Source: Armatimonadota bacterium (lineage in GTDB: Bacteria; Armatimonadota; Chthonomonadetes; Chthonomonadales; Chthonomonadaceae). From it: a stretch of DNA of 64,000 nt. Position 1 is the stretch's first letter. Every line of letters begins with the position of its first letter. Location of the stretch: NCBI GenBank assembly GCA_028871815.1, contig JAGWMJ010000001.1, forward strand, positions 186,001 to 250,000, in the 5' to 3' direction. The notes under the pieces were generated by a model. The model saw only the letters and a program-made list of their open reading frames with translations. It was not told the DNA's origin and ran no database searches. Shown here in pieces: positions 1-8,998 of this stretch. The translations under genes and the position numbers were made by a program.

Positions 1-693
1 CACGACTATGTGTTCATGGTGATCAACCTCATAGGCACCACGATCACGCCATGGGGCCAGTTCTACATCCAGTCGTCGGTGCGCGACAAGGCGATCAAGC
101 CGGCTGAGTATCCCTACACGCGCATCGACGTGCTGTTCGGAGCCTTCTTCACCAACTTCATCGCATTCTTCATCATTGTCGCGTGCGGCGCCACGCTGTA
201 CGCCGTCGGGCATCGTTCCGGCCTGGAAGATGCCGGGCAGGTGGCCGCTGCGCTGCGGCCGATCGCCGGCAGTCTGGCCACCGTCCTGTTTGCCGTCGGG
301 CTGTTCAACGCCTCCTGCTTTGGGGCGATCACGGTTCCGCTCTCCACAGCGTACGCGGTCACGGAGTCGCTCGGCACCGAATCGGGGCTGGGTTACCGAC
401 GCCAGGAAGCGCCGCTCTTCGTGGGCATTTTCACGCTGCTGCTTGCGGTGTCGGCAATCACTGTGCTGGTTGGCCGCAACTATCTCACCCTCCTCATCCT
501 TCTGCCCAACGTAGTGGGCGGTGCGCTGCTGCCGATCATTCTCATTCTTACGCTTAAGCTCATCAACAACCCGCGCATCATGGGCAAGCACACCAACAGC
601 CGCAGTTACAACGTGATTGCGTGGATCACAACGTGGTTGTTGATCGCACTGACCCTGGTCTTGATCATCACCACGCTGTTTCCTGGCCTTTGA
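1..693 (+). CDS. Nramp-family divalent metal transporter, C-terminal part (5' end outside window)
   Basis: The reading frame is open from the first base, so the true start lies upstream; the first possible internal start is GTG at 10. The visible 230 residues contain about six hydrophobic segments with the arrangement of the C-terminal half of Nramp (MntH-like) proton-coupled Mn2+/Fe2+ importers of the inner membrane, including a TPWGQFYIQSSV segment typical of the family. The metal-binding DPGN motif of TM1 would be upstream and cannot be checked. The stop lies 5 bp before the next gene on the same strand. Some other APC-superfamily transporter is less likely. Confidence 0.8.
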   Translation, partial: HDYVFMVINLIGTTITPWGQFYIQSSVRDKAIKPAEYPYTRIDVLFGAFFTNFIAFFIIVACGATLYAVGHRSGLEDAGQVAAALRPIAGSLATVLFAVGLFNASCFGAITVPLSTAYAVTESLGTESGLGYRRQEAPLFVGIFTLLLAVSAITVLVGRNYLTLLILLPNVVGGALLPIILILTLKLINNPRIMGKHTNSRSYNVIAWITTWLLIALTLVLIITTLFPGL

Positions 694-698
694 TCACG

Positions 699-1712
699 AT
701 GATGTCGATGAATGATCCTGCCGCTCGGCTGCGGCAACTGCTGGGTGGCGGCATGGAGCTGCCGGTGATGCAGGCGCCCACGGGGAGCATCGCGACGCCG
801 GAACTGGCGGCCGCGGTGAGCGCGGCCGGCGGCATCGGCTCACTCGGCTTGACCTGGCATACGCCCGAAGCGGCGGCGGATGCCGTGCGAAGAACGCGGC
901 TGCTGACGGTGGCGCCGTTTGTCGCCAACTTTGCGCTGGCCTTTGACCCGGTAGGTCTGCCGGCCGTTTTAGAGGCCGGCGTGCCTATTGTGTCGTTCTC
1001 GTGGGGTGATCCGGCGCCGTACGCGCCGCTGCTCAGGTCGGCGGGTGTGCCGTTCGGTGTCCAGGTGGGTTCGCGCCAGGAAGCCGCAGTCGCGCTGGGG
1101 AGCCGACCCGACTTCCTGATCTGCCAGGGCGTAGAAGCGGGCGGACACGTGCAGTCGAGCGCGTCACTCGGCAGCCTGATGAACGCCGTTGCTGCTTTGG
1201 GCAGCGACACGCCCCTGATTGCCGCAGGTGGGATCGCCGACGCGGAAGGCATCGCCGGGGCGCTGCTGGCCGGAGCCTGCGCGGTGATACTTGGCACCCG
1301 TTTTGTGGCGACGATCGAGAGCGGGGCGCACGAGGTGTACAAGCATCGCCTCACGACGGCCGACGGCAGCGATACCCGGTTGACATTCTGCTTCCGCGAC
1401 GGCTGGCCGGACGCGCGGCACCGGGTACTGCGCAACCAAACCCTGGAGATGTGGGAAGCGGCCGGATCGCCCCCGCCGCGCGAGCGTCCGGGCGAGGGCG
1501 ATGTTACCGCGATGCGTCCGGACGGCAGCCGCGTGCTGCGCTACGATGATGCCGCTCCGCGCGCCGATATGACGGGCGATGTCGAGGCCATGGCCATGTA
1601 CAGCGGCACCGGATGCGGCCGGATTCGCGAGGTGGTAAGCGCCGGCCCGCTTACCCGGGTGCTTGGCGAGGAGGCGCTGGAGCGGGCGCGATTACTGACT
1701 GCAAACGGGTGA
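699..1712 (+). CDS. Nitronate monooxygenase-like flavoprotein (2-nitropropane dioxygenase family)
   Basis: An FMN-dependent TIM-barrel protein of about 337 residues. The N-terminus has PVMQAPTGSIATPELAAAVS followed by AGGIGSLG, and the middle carries CQGVEAGGH, the family signature around the active-site histidine; AAGGIAD and GTRFVAT later form the FMN phosphate site. The family oxidises alkyl nitronates, but many members have other or unknown substrates. Start codons ATG 699, 702 and 708 are all possible and none has a clear Shine-Dalgarno sequence; an upstream extension to 621 would lie inside the preceding gene. It may be co-transcribed with the Nramp gene. The family call is strong; the substrate is not known. 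Confidence 0.85.
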   Translation: MMSMNDPAARLRQLLGGGMELPVMQAPTGSIATPELAAAVSAAGGIGSLGLTWHTPEAAADAVRRTRLLTVAPFVANFALAFDPVGLPAVLEAGVPIVSFSWGDPAPYAPLLRSAGVPFGVQVGSRQEAAVALGSRPDFLICQGVEAGGHVQSSASLGSLMNAVAALGSDTPLIAAGGIADAEGIAGALLAGACAVILGTRFVATIESGAHEVYKHRLTTADGSDTRLTFCFRDGWPDARHRVLRNQTLEMWEAAGSPPPRERPGEGDVTAMRPDGSRVLRYDDAAPRADMTGDVEAMAMYSGTGCGRIREVVSAGPLTRVLGEEALERARLLTANG

Positions 1713-1769
1713 CGGGCCAAGCCGGCGCGAATTGCGCGCAGCGGCAACGTTATCGGGTCGTCAGCGCGG

Positions 1770-2810
1770 TCAAACCCGGTCAGCCGGGGCAGCCGCCCTT
1801 GACAGCCTGTCGTGAACAGCCAGCCAATCCTCGCCGGATGGCGGGTCATCCACAACGATGCGATCGACGCTCCGGGCGTCCAACGCGCGCAGCGCGGCGT
1901 ACAACAGATGCGCGTACCCGGCGGCGGCGTCAGGCATGCGAATGGCGTGCAGCCGCGCGGACGCCACAGCAGTCGAACCGGACATCGTGAGCCAGCCGAC
2001 CGCCAGCCCTGCTTCCACGGCGCTCCGCACCGCATCGTGCGCGGCGGCAGCCGGTACAACGATGACCTGCGCCTGCGGCGCATAGTGCCGCGGCAGCATC
2101 CCCGGGGAGCGCAGCGGGCCCTCGCCGTGTTGATCCACCGCGGAGATTGAATCCGGGGCAAGGCCGAGGGCCAATGCGATTTGAGATGGCGAGATTGGCC
2201 CAGGTCGAAGGATGCGCGGCATCGGCAGGGTGCAGTCAACCACCGTCGATTCGAGGCCGCACTCCGTTGGCCCGCCATCCAGGATAATGTGGACGAGGCC
2301 GCCGAGTTCGGCGCGGACGTGCTCGGCCGTCGTTGGGGAGATACGGCTCGATCGGTTGGCGCTTGGAGCGGCGACCGGGACGCCCGCCGCATGAAGGAGC
2401 GCTTGCGCAACGAGATGTGATGGCACGCGCAGCGCCACCGTAGGGCCACCGGCTGTAACGATATCGGGAACAACTGCGCTGCGCGGCGTCACGAGGGTGA
2501 GGGGACCGGGCCAAAACACGGCGGCAAGCTGCCGGCATACTTCGCTCCATGCTGAACCAAGCGCTGCTGCCGCATCGGCGTCGGGCACGTGCACAATCAC
2601 CGGGTTGTGCGCCGGTCGGCCCTTTGCCGTGAATATGCCGGCCACGGCATAGGGATCGAGCGCGTTGGCGCCCAGGCCATAGACCGTTTCGGTCGGGAAT
2701 GCCACGAGGCGTCCGCTTCGAAGAGCGGCTGCCGCAACCGCGATCGTTTCGGTAGCCGGCTGCGCAGGATCAACGGCCAGGATGCGAGTGCCTGGTTTAC
2801 GACGTGGCAT
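1770..2810 (-). CDS. sua5: L-threonylcarbamoyladenylate synthase, long Sua5 type
   Basis: Makes threonylcarbamoyl-AMP from threonine, bicarbonate and ATP, the first step of the universal t6A37 tRNA modification. The YrdC domain (about residues 10-190) shows FPTETVYGLGANA, KGRP and SANRSS motifs. The linker PGMLPRHYAP and a following C-terminal domain mark the long Sua5 form rather than short TsaC. Length is 346 residues. ATG codons at 2816 and 2810 both overlap the end of the upstream BtpA-family gene (stop at 2797), so it is probably translationally coupled in the operon with cdsA and the btpA-like gene. Confidence 0.92.
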   Translation of the reverse strand: MPRRKPGTRILAVDPAQPATETIAVAAAALRSGRLVAFPTETVYGLGANALDPYAVAGIFTAKGRPAHNPVIVHVPDADAAAALGSAWSEVCRQLAAVFWPGPLTLVTPRSAVVPDIVTAGGPTVALRVPSHLVAQALLHAAGVPVAAPSANRSSRISPTTAEHVRAELGGLVHIILDGGPTECGLESTVVDCTLPMPRILRPGPISPSQIALALGLAPDSISAVDQHGEGPLRSPGMLPRHYAPQAQVIVVPAAAAHDAVRSAVEAGLAVGWLTMSGSTAVASARLHAIRMPDAAAGYAHLLYAALRALDARSVDRIVVDDPPSGEDWLAVHDRLSRAAAPADRV

Positions 2811-3633
2811 GCACATCGGGCCCGTGTCGCAGCGCGCGCACCAACGCTCGCACGCGGTCTGCATCGATCGGCGCGGAGACGTCGCCGTTGCGCTTCAGCG
2901 AAGTGCCTACGATGAAGCCGGCCGCATGCGGCAGGTACTCTCCGACGCGCTCCACGGAGGCTCCGCTGCCGACAAGCACCGGCGTGCCGGGCAGAGCCTG
3001 GGCAACGCGGCGCACTTCGCCGGCATCCGCGGGTTGACCGGTGGTTGAGCCGGAGACGATGATGGCCGCAGCCCCGCCTCTACCCGCTGCGTCGGCGGCA
3101 GCGCGCTCCACGGGATACGTGCCTAACGTGGCGCCGTGCTTCACGTCCACGTCGGCCCACAACTGCACGTTGGCGCCCAGCCGACTCCTGTAGGCCACGG
3201 CGCTTCTTGCCGCGCCTTGCAGGATGCCCTGATCGGTGACAGCCGCGCCAACAAACACATTGATGCGCACGAAGGCGCCGCCGCAGAGATGCGCGATTGC
3301 AATGGCAGACCGCGCGTCGTTGCGCAAGACGTTGAGGCCCATCGGCAGCTGCACGGCACGCCGCACCGCTGCGGCCGCCAGAGTCATGCCTGCAAGTGTA
3401 TGCCGCGGCACGCGGCGCCGCGCGAATGGCCCGTCGAAGAAGTTCTCCACGATAACGGCCACCGCGCCTCCGGATTCCAGCGCACGAGCGTCGCGGCATG
3501 CCTGCCGGATGGTCGCCGCGAGGCTTTGCGAGCAACTGTTGGCGCCCGGCAGCGCCGCCAGATGAACCATACCGGTTACGCCGGGCTGCTGAAAAAACTC
3601 CGCCGGAAGCTGCGTCGCGCCGCTGCCGGACAT
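2797..3633 (-). CDS. BtpA/SgcQ family protein
   Basis: A TIM-barrel protein of about 278 residues. It has the family pattern GMVHLAALPG near the N-terminus, GAVAVIVENFFD, MGLNVLRND and a C-terminal LVGSGASVERVGEYL. Cyanobacterial BtpA is needed for stable photosystem I, but the family is widespread in non-phototrophs where its role is unknown, and nothing phototrophic is visible here. Its start (ATG 3633, or GTG 3636) overlaps the cdsA stop in a GTGATG arrangement, and its end overlaps the sua5 start, so the three genes look coupled. Confidence 0.88.
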   Translation of the reverse strand: MSGSGATQLPAEFFQQPGVTGMVHLAALPGANSCSQSLAATIRQACRDARALESGGAVAVIVENFFDGPFARRRVPRHTLAGMTLAAAAVRRAVQLPMGLNVLRNDARSAIAIAHLCGGAFVRINVFVGAAVTDQGILQGAARSAVAYRSRLGANVQLWADVDVKHGATLGTYPVERAAADAAGRGGAAAIIVSGSTTGQPADAGEVRRVAQALPGTPVLVGSGASVERVGEYLPHAAGFIVGTSLKRNGDVSAPIDADRVRALVRALRHGPDVHATS

Positions 3634-4520
3634 CACCGCTGGACCAGCAGCAGGAAGAGCAGCGCACAGGCCGGCGCGGTGAACATGAGGCTGTCCAACC
3701 GGTCGAGTATGCCTCCATGCCCGACCACGATCGAGCCGAAATCCTTGACGTTGGCGGTGCGCTTAAGCAGCGATTCGAAGAGATCACCGCATTGGCCCAA
3801 AAAGCCCGCGCAGAATCCGAAGCTGATTCCGACCACGGCCGGTACATGCATCGCCAGGCCGATCCCAAGGCCGGCCAGGATTCCGGCCACGAAGCCGGCA
3901 GCCGCACCTTCCCATGTCTTTTTGGGGCTGAGTTTCGGCGCCATGAGCCGCCTACCCCACTTTTTGCCGACCAGAAACGCGGCCGTATCAACGGCCGTAA
4001 CACACAGTGACGCCAGCAGCAGCAGCCAGCCACCGGGCGTTCCGAGTTTTTCGTTGAGCGGCACATGGGGCATTGCGTAGAGAGCGGCCATACCGGCAAA
4101 GGTACCACCCAGCCAGATGTTGAGGAGCACGCCATAGAACCGGCGTGCGCCAGGCGGCAGCGTGGCGGAGTCGGCGCTTCGACCACCAAACTCGAGCAGC
4201 GCCATAACCACTGCGGCCGGGGCAACCACGGCTGCGAAGTGCAAAGCCGGGTCGTGACTGGCGGCAGCGACCAGCACGGGATAGATCAGCGCGGACCATG
4301 CGATAACGGTCTGAACCGGGCTCCGCGTGAGAGCACGGTACGCGGTAACGGCCTCGAGAATCCCCACGGCCATCACAAGTTCCAGCGCCACCAGGAAAGG
4401 TACGGGCGGCAACATGCAGATAACAATGAACAGCAGAACGCCCACGATTCCGGTGACAAATCGCACCGTCATGCCTGCCGCGCCGGATGTTCCGCCGGAG
4501 TGTGTGGTAGGGCCAGCCAT
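3633..4520 (-). CDS. cdsA: Phosphatidate cytidylyltransferase
   Basis: Converts phosphatidic acid and CTP to CDP-diacylglycerol, the branch point of phospholipid synthesis, in the inner membrane. About seven hydrophobic segments precede the CDS signature near the C-terminus: SPKKTWEG, then GQCGDLFESLLKR, KDFG, and GHGGILDRLDS. Length 295 residues matches the family. ATG 4520 is preferred; GTG 4550 would add ten unlikely residues. First gene of a coupled operon with the btpA-like gene and sua5. Confidence 0.93.
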   Translation of the reverse strand: MAGPTTHSGGTSGAAGMTVRFVTGIVGVLLFIVICMLPPVPFLVALELVMAVGILEAVTAYRALTRSPVQTVIAWSALIYPVLVAAASHDPALHFAAVVAPAAVVMALLEFGGRSADSATLPPGARRFYGVLLNIWLGGTFAGMAALYAMPHVPLNEKLGTPGGWLLLLASLCVTAVDTAAFLVGKKWGRRLMAPKLSPKKTWEGAAAGFVAGILAGLGIGLAMHVPAVVGISFGFCAGFLGQCGDLFESLLKRTANVKDFGSIVVGHGGILDRLDSLMFTAPACALLFLLLVQR

Positions 4521-4571
4521 CGGGTGCAGTTTACCGCAAGCGGGCGACACACTCGGCTCGGCTCCCTGCCG

Positions 4572-5897
4572 CTACTGCGCTGCGAGTTCGGCCTTTCGCC
4601 TCGCGATTTCGCCGATGGCCCGCTTCTCGCGCAGTAGAAGCAGCACGCCGGCGCCGGCGAGGACGCCTACCGCGCAAACGGCAAACACCACGCGATATCC
4701 GCCCCTGCCTATGAGCCAGCCGGTGATGGCAACCGCGGCGGGCTGCATGATCGAGAGCGCTGAGGTCTGGAGCCCCGTATACAGGCCCATCTCCTCCGCG
4801 GGAATCAGTTCGGTAAGCAGCGGATAAGCGGATGCCGCCTGCGCCGCGTTGCCGATGCCTGCCAGCACCATCACCAGCCGTATCTGAGCAACTGTGTGTA
4901 CCACCAGCCCGCCGAGGCAGGCAGCCGCGATGAGCGTCAACCCTGCAAGCAGCATCCGCCGGCTACCCAGCCGGTCGGTGAGCCAACCGGCCGGCAGCAC
5001 CGCTGCAGCGGTGGCCGCCATCAGGACCAGGAACATGCCTTCCGCAACCGCGTCCGTAGTGTGTCCAATTCGAGTCACAAACAGTGTGAGGAACGGAAGC
5101 ACCGCGCTGATGCCGGCGCCGGCCACGCAGAGCGCCAGAATGCTGATGGCAGCCTGCCGCAGCGTGGCCAGGCCGCGCAGCGCGAACAGAGTGCGATTGG
5201 CGGCGGCCCGAATCCGCGCGCCGGGTTGCGCGACCTTGCGACGTTGTGCGAAACGGTTGGGTCGCTCGCCGATACAACAGATGGTGAAAACGGCAGTGCC
5301 GAGCATCAGGGCCGCCGTGACTGCGAACAGGCCGGCGGGCCGCGCAAATGCCGCGCCGGCAAGCAGAGCCGGCAGCAGGAGAATACCGGCCTGGCCGGCG
5401 TTACCGAAGAGCGCCCAGACCGCCTCAACGCGCCCACGCTGCACCTCCGGCGTTATATCCGGCATCAGCGCCACGTAAGGGTCGTATGCAAAATTGAACG
5501 TTGCGGTGAAGGCAACGATGCACGCCACCATGGCGGCAAGACGCAGATGCGGCGCAAGGTGCGCGCAAAGCGGTGTGACGATGAGAAAGAGAGCGCAGAT
5601 CGGGGTGAAGAGCACCATGAAAGGCCGGCGGCGTCCCAGCGCGCTGCGACTCCCGTCGCTGACTGCCCCCACAACGGGCTGGAGCACGGTGCCTTCGATG
5701 GAGTGCGTACTTCCGGCCAGGCCGAGAAGTACGTTGTTGTGAGTGAATTGCTTCAGGTAGAGGGGAAGAACGGCATTGTTAAATGAGAAGAATGCACCGT
5801 AGCCCAGGTTGGCGACGCTGTAGACCAGCGCTCGCCACAGACCTAGCGGCGGAATGCCCTTGTCATCCGCTGTGCGTGGCAGTGCTTTTGCGCTCAT
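4572..5897 (-). CDS. MFS transporter, sugar-transporter-like (GPH/SUT flavour)
   Basis: A 441-residue protein with about twelve hydrophobic segments. The loop between TM2 and TM3 reads SDGSRSALGRRRPFM, similar to the SDRTRSRWGRRRP type motif of GPH and sucrose/proton symporters, and a second loop has DRLGSRR. The substrate is not deducible; a sugar is an inference from that loop. ATG 5897 begins a sensible hydrophilic N-terminus, whereas an extension to 6050 would overlap the neighbouring nucleotidyltransferase gene. It lies 7 bp after that gene's stop and upstream of cdsA on the same strand. Confidence 0.85.
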   Translation of the reverse strand: MSAKALPRTADDKGIPPLGLWRALVYSVANLGYGAFFSFNNAVLPLYLKQFTHNNVLLGLAGSTHSIEGTVLQPVVGAVSDGSRSALGRRRPFMVLFTPICALFLIVTPLCAHLAPHLRLAAMVACIVAFTATFNFAYDPYVALMPDITPEVQRGRVEAVWALFGNAGQAGILLLPALLAGAAFARPAGLFAVTAALMLGTAVFTICCIGERPNRFAQRRKVAQPGARIRAAANRTLFALRGLATLRQAAISILALCVAGAGISAVLPFLTLFVTRIGHTTDAVAEGMFLVLMAATAAAVLPAGWLTDRLGSRRMLLAGLTLIAAACLGGLVVHTVAQIRLVMVLAGIGNAAQAASAYPLLTELIPAEEMGLYTGLQTSALSIMQPAAVAITGWLIGRGGYRVVFAVCAVGVLAGAGVLLLLREKRAIGEIARRKAELAAQ

Positions 5898-5904
5898 GGA
5901 GATG

Positions 5905-6768
5905 TTATTCGGACCGTCCACGCTGCGCGGCGTAGCTGCGCGCGTACATGAGATCGGGCGGCGTATCGATATCAAAAGCCAGGGCCGGTGGGGCTGCGGG
6001 AACCGCGGCCACCGTGCAGCCCAGGATGCGGCCGACACGCCGCTCGGCAAACTCCACCGTGAGCCTGCCTGTGTACAGACCTACAATGGCTCGGATCCCC
6101 ACCAACATGGCCATCTTCGGTTGGCTTTTGCGCGCGGCAAAGGCAGCTTCCAGCCGAACACGGATCGTCTCGAGGCGCCGGAGATCGACCACGAAGGCGG
6201 AGGTCATCGTGACGTGGCCGCTTCGCAGGCGCACCCAGCGGTTTTCGAGCCCGGGATAGAGCGCCTCCATCTCCGTCCGGCCGACCAGACCCGCGGCAAC
6301 CTCGGCACCGGGTGGGCACGAGGCCAGAAACGCGGTGACGTCGGCCGCGGTGACAAACGGCAGGTCGGTGGCCAGTATCAGCGCCCTTTCGGCGCCGAAC
6401 TCCTGAAGCCTGCGCGCTGCCAGGAGGATGTTGGCCGGGCCGGTATCGGCTTCGGCGATCGCGGCGTCCACGCCCAGTCGCACAGCCTCGGCGAGCGCTT
6501 CCGGCGGACCGGCCACCACGCAGGGTCCGATCCGGGCAGTCTGCCTGCATGCGGCGATCGCCGTCTCGAGGAGCGTGGCGCCGGCGATGCGGACCAGCGC
6601 TTTCACGTTATGCCCGGCAAGCTCATCCATCGGCGCCGCAAGACGGCCGCCAGCCGGCAGGACGGCGCCTAGAAGCCCGCCGCCGCTTCCGCCATCAACC
6701 ACGATGCTCTGGAGCAGTGCGGTGGCGACAAGGCAGGATGTAAGCATGCCGGTGGCGAAATCCGCCAT
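5905..6768 (-). CDS. MobA-like nucleotidyltransferase (NTP_transf_3 fold)
   Basis: A predicted nucleotidyltransferase of the MobA/molybdenum-cofactor and sugar-nucleotide group. It shows a modified LPAGG nucleotide loop, a KALVRIAG segment (the usual K-x-L motif), and LILATDLPFVTAADV, whose Asp is the usual metal ligand. The 20-odd residues before LPAGG are atypical, so the start could be ATG 6768 or GTG 6702; neither has a clear ribosome site. The product nucleotide is unknown. It reads away from the histidine kinase gene and probably heads a transcript with the MFS gene. Confidence 0.75.
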   Translation of the reverse strand: MADFATGMLTSCLVATALLQSIVVDGGSGGGLLGAVLPAGGRLAAPMDELAGHNVKALVRIAGATLLETAIAACRQTARIGPCVVAGPPEALAEAVRLGVDAAIAEADTGPANILLAARRLQEFGAERALILATDLPFVTAADVTAFLASCPPGAEVAAGLVGRTEMEALYPGLENRWVRLRSGHVTMTSAFVVDLRRLETIRVRLEAAFAARKSQPKMAMLVGIRAIVGLYTGRLTVEFAERRVGRILGCTVAAVPAAPPALAFDIDTPPDLMYARSYAAQRGRSE

Positions 6769-6852
6769 GCAGGCAGGCGCCGAATGGAGTTTGTGCGCTG
6801 AAGTTCACCGGGTACGCAGCCTGGCTTTGCTGGTCATGATGCCAACAGGTTG

Positions 6853-8922
6853 ATGAAGAACGACTCTCTTGTTATGCCGGATGTTAACGGCCCCGTAGTA
6901 CCATCGGCACGCGACCCGCTGATGCTGGACGATGCCACGCTGGAGTCGGCGCCGTTTTGCGCGGTGGTGGTACACGCGAAAGACTACCGTATTGCACGCG
7001 TAAACCGCGCCGCCGCGGCGCTGGCGCGGCGGGTTTTGGGCATTGACCATCTTGAGGGGCAACCTCTTCGAGTGTTGGCTCCCGATATGGAAGAGGCGCT
7101 GCTGGGCGTACTGGCCGAATGCATCCGGACACGCTCTCCCATGAGAATGCAGAGGATTGAGTACCGGAGCCCACGCGGGCGCAAGTACTTTCTGGATTGG
7201 AGCCTGCTTCCGCTGATCGACTCGACCGGCGAAGTAGATCGCCTGTTTATCATAGCCATTGACATGACCGTGCGTGAAACCGCCAAGGCGCAGTCGGCAG
7301 CTCTGGAGGCGCTCCGCACGCGCTCGATGGTGGAGGCTGTTTCGCAGGCGATCTGTTCCACGTTGGATCCGGATGAACTGGTCCATCGCGTCTTCGCCGA
7401 GCTTCAGGCGATTGGTGCGTTTTTGCGCATCAGCATTTTCCGACCCACGGTACGTAACCACGAATGGCGCCTTTCTGCCGCCTGGAGCGCAGTCGACTCG
7501 CCGCTGTGGCCCGAGGTTGGTCACACCTATCTATGGCCCGACCTCTTTCAGATGGAGACGCGCATCTCGGATTGCCTCTCGTACCGGCCCGATGTGGCTG
7601 GAGATGGCCTGCTGCTGTCGCCGGTTTTGACCGAACTGGGTGTGGGCAGCTCGTTGAGCGTAAAGCTCCGCAGCCAGAACCGTACCCTGGGTGTATTGAA
7701 TCTGATGCGGACGGAACAGGACGCATTTCCAGCACGCGAGCGCGCGCTGTTTGAAGCGCTGGGACCGTACCTTGCGACTGCTCTGCACAACTGCGACGTG
7801 TACCGGTCGCTGAAGGATGCGCACGGAGCTGTGGTCCGGGCGGAGGCCTGGCGCGCCATCGGTGAGTTGGCGAGCGGCATGGCCCACAACCTGAACAACC
7901 TGCTTGCGGCGATACTGGGATACACCGAGCTGATCCGTGACGAAGCGCCGGACGCGGATGCGGTACGACGCGACGCCACGATCATCGAGCGCGCTGCCCT
8001 GGATGGCGCGGAGATCGTGGGCCGGGTACAGCGGTTCGCGCGGTCGTCGCAGAGCGCTCAGCGCGAAGTTACCGGGCTCGGCCGCCTGATCGCCGACGCG
8101 CTGACTTTGACGCGTCCAAGCTGGGACCGGGCGAACGGCGCCACGATCACGGTGGCCGAGGCGCTGCCGAAGGACGTGGAGGTGCTGGTGAGCCATGCCG
8201 AGTTGCGAGAAGTTCTGGTGAACCTTATTCGCAATGCGTGCGATGCCATGCCCGGCGGTGGCACGCTTTCGGTGCGGTGCTTCCAGCACGGCGGCGAGGC
8301 GATCGCGGAGATCATCGACACGGGAACAGGCATCGAGCCGGAGACAAAGACCCGGCTGTTTGAGCCTTTCTTCACCACGAAGGGGAGTGAACACGGCCTG
8401 GGCCTGGGACTTTCCATCTCGTGGAATGTTGTGCACCAGCACGGCGGTTCGATGGAGGTGGAGAGCACGGCCGGGCATGGCGCCACTTTTCGCGTTCGCC
8501 TGCCCCTGGCGGGCCCGGCCGCACCGGCCTCCCTGCCGGTATTTGACGCCGCGCCCGAAATCGGCACTGTGGCGCTGATCGACGCCGACGCCGAAGACCG
8601 GGCAGCCATCGCGCGCCTGCTGCAGGAGTCGGGTGGCGCGGTGCACGAATTCGACACCGGCGGGAGAGCTCAGGCGTGGCTCCGAACGAACGCCGGCCGG
8701 CGATGCACGGCCATCGTGTCGGCCATAGGCACCCATTCTCCCGTTCAGTGCCGCGTGCTTGAGCGCATCCACGACAAGTACCCGCAGATGCGGTTGGTGA
8801 TGATACGGAACTCCGACGCGGCGCCGGCGATGCCGGTGTCGGCGCACTGCACAGTGCTCAGCCGGCCCGTGATCGGCGAGAATCTGCGTAGCGCGCTTCA
8901 GCCCGCTGCCGATCCCCACTGA
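6853..8922 (+). CDS. Hybrid sensor histidine kinase: PAS-GAF-HisKA-HATPase with degenerate receiver
   Basis: A 689-residue soluble sensor kinase. Order: PAS-like domain (about 25-140), GAF-like domain (about 155-310), HisKA with phosphoacceptor H345 in MAHNLNNLLAAILGY, and a HATPase_c domain with N-box NLIRNACDAM, G1 DTGTGIEP and G2 HGLGLGLSIS. The last 120 residues have receiver-like spacing and the acidic pocket start (LIDADAED), but the phosphoacceptor Asp position reads IVSAIG and the conserved Lys-Pro is SRP, so this domain should not accept phosphate. No transmembrane segment is seen. No response regulator lies next to it. ATG 6853 is chosen over TTG 6850. Confidence 0.88.
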   Translation: MKNDSLVMPDVNGPVVPSARDPLMLDDATLESAPFCAVVVHAKDYRIARVNRAAAALARRVLGIDHLEGQPLRVLAPDMEEALLGVLAECIRTRSPMRMQRIEYRSPRGRKYFLDWSLLPLIDSTGEVDRLFIIAIDMTVRETAKAQSAALEALRTRSMVEAVSQAICSTLDPDELVHRVFAELQAIGAFLRISIFRPTVRNHEWRLSAAWSAVDSPLWPEVGHTYLWPDLFQMETRISDCLSYRPDVAGDGLLLSPVLTELGVGSSLSVKLRSQNRTLGVLNLMRTEQDAFPARERALFEALGPYLATALHNCDVYRSLKDAHGAVVRAEAWRAIGELASGMAHNLNNLLAAILGYTELIRDEAPDADAVRRDATIIERAALDGAEIVGRVQRFARSSQSAQREVTGLGRLIADALTLTRPSWDRANGATITVAEALPKDVEVLVSHAELREVLVNLIRNACDAMPGGGTLSVRCFQHGGEAIAEIIDTGTGIEPETKTRLFEPFFTTKGSEHGLGLGLSISWNVVHQHGGSMEVESTAGHGATFRVRLPLAGPAAPASLPVFDAAPEIGTVALIDADAEDRAAIARLLQESGGAVHEFDTGGRAQAWLRTNAGRRCTAIVSAIGTHSPVQCRVLERIHDKYPQMRLVMIRNSDAAPAMPVSAHCTVLSRPVIGENLRSALQPAADPH

Positions 8923-8998
8923 GCCGGCGCCACTCCCTGCCGCAGGCAGCGTGGGCGGGCGGCCAGGCAATCCAGACACTTTTGCGAGGGAGTAACCA

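Noticed and set aside
7531-8979. A 482-codon minus-strand frame across the histidine kinase gene
   Set aside because: It is antisense to an intact kinase, is Arg/Gly/Ala-rich and has no domain; high GC makes such shadow frames common here.
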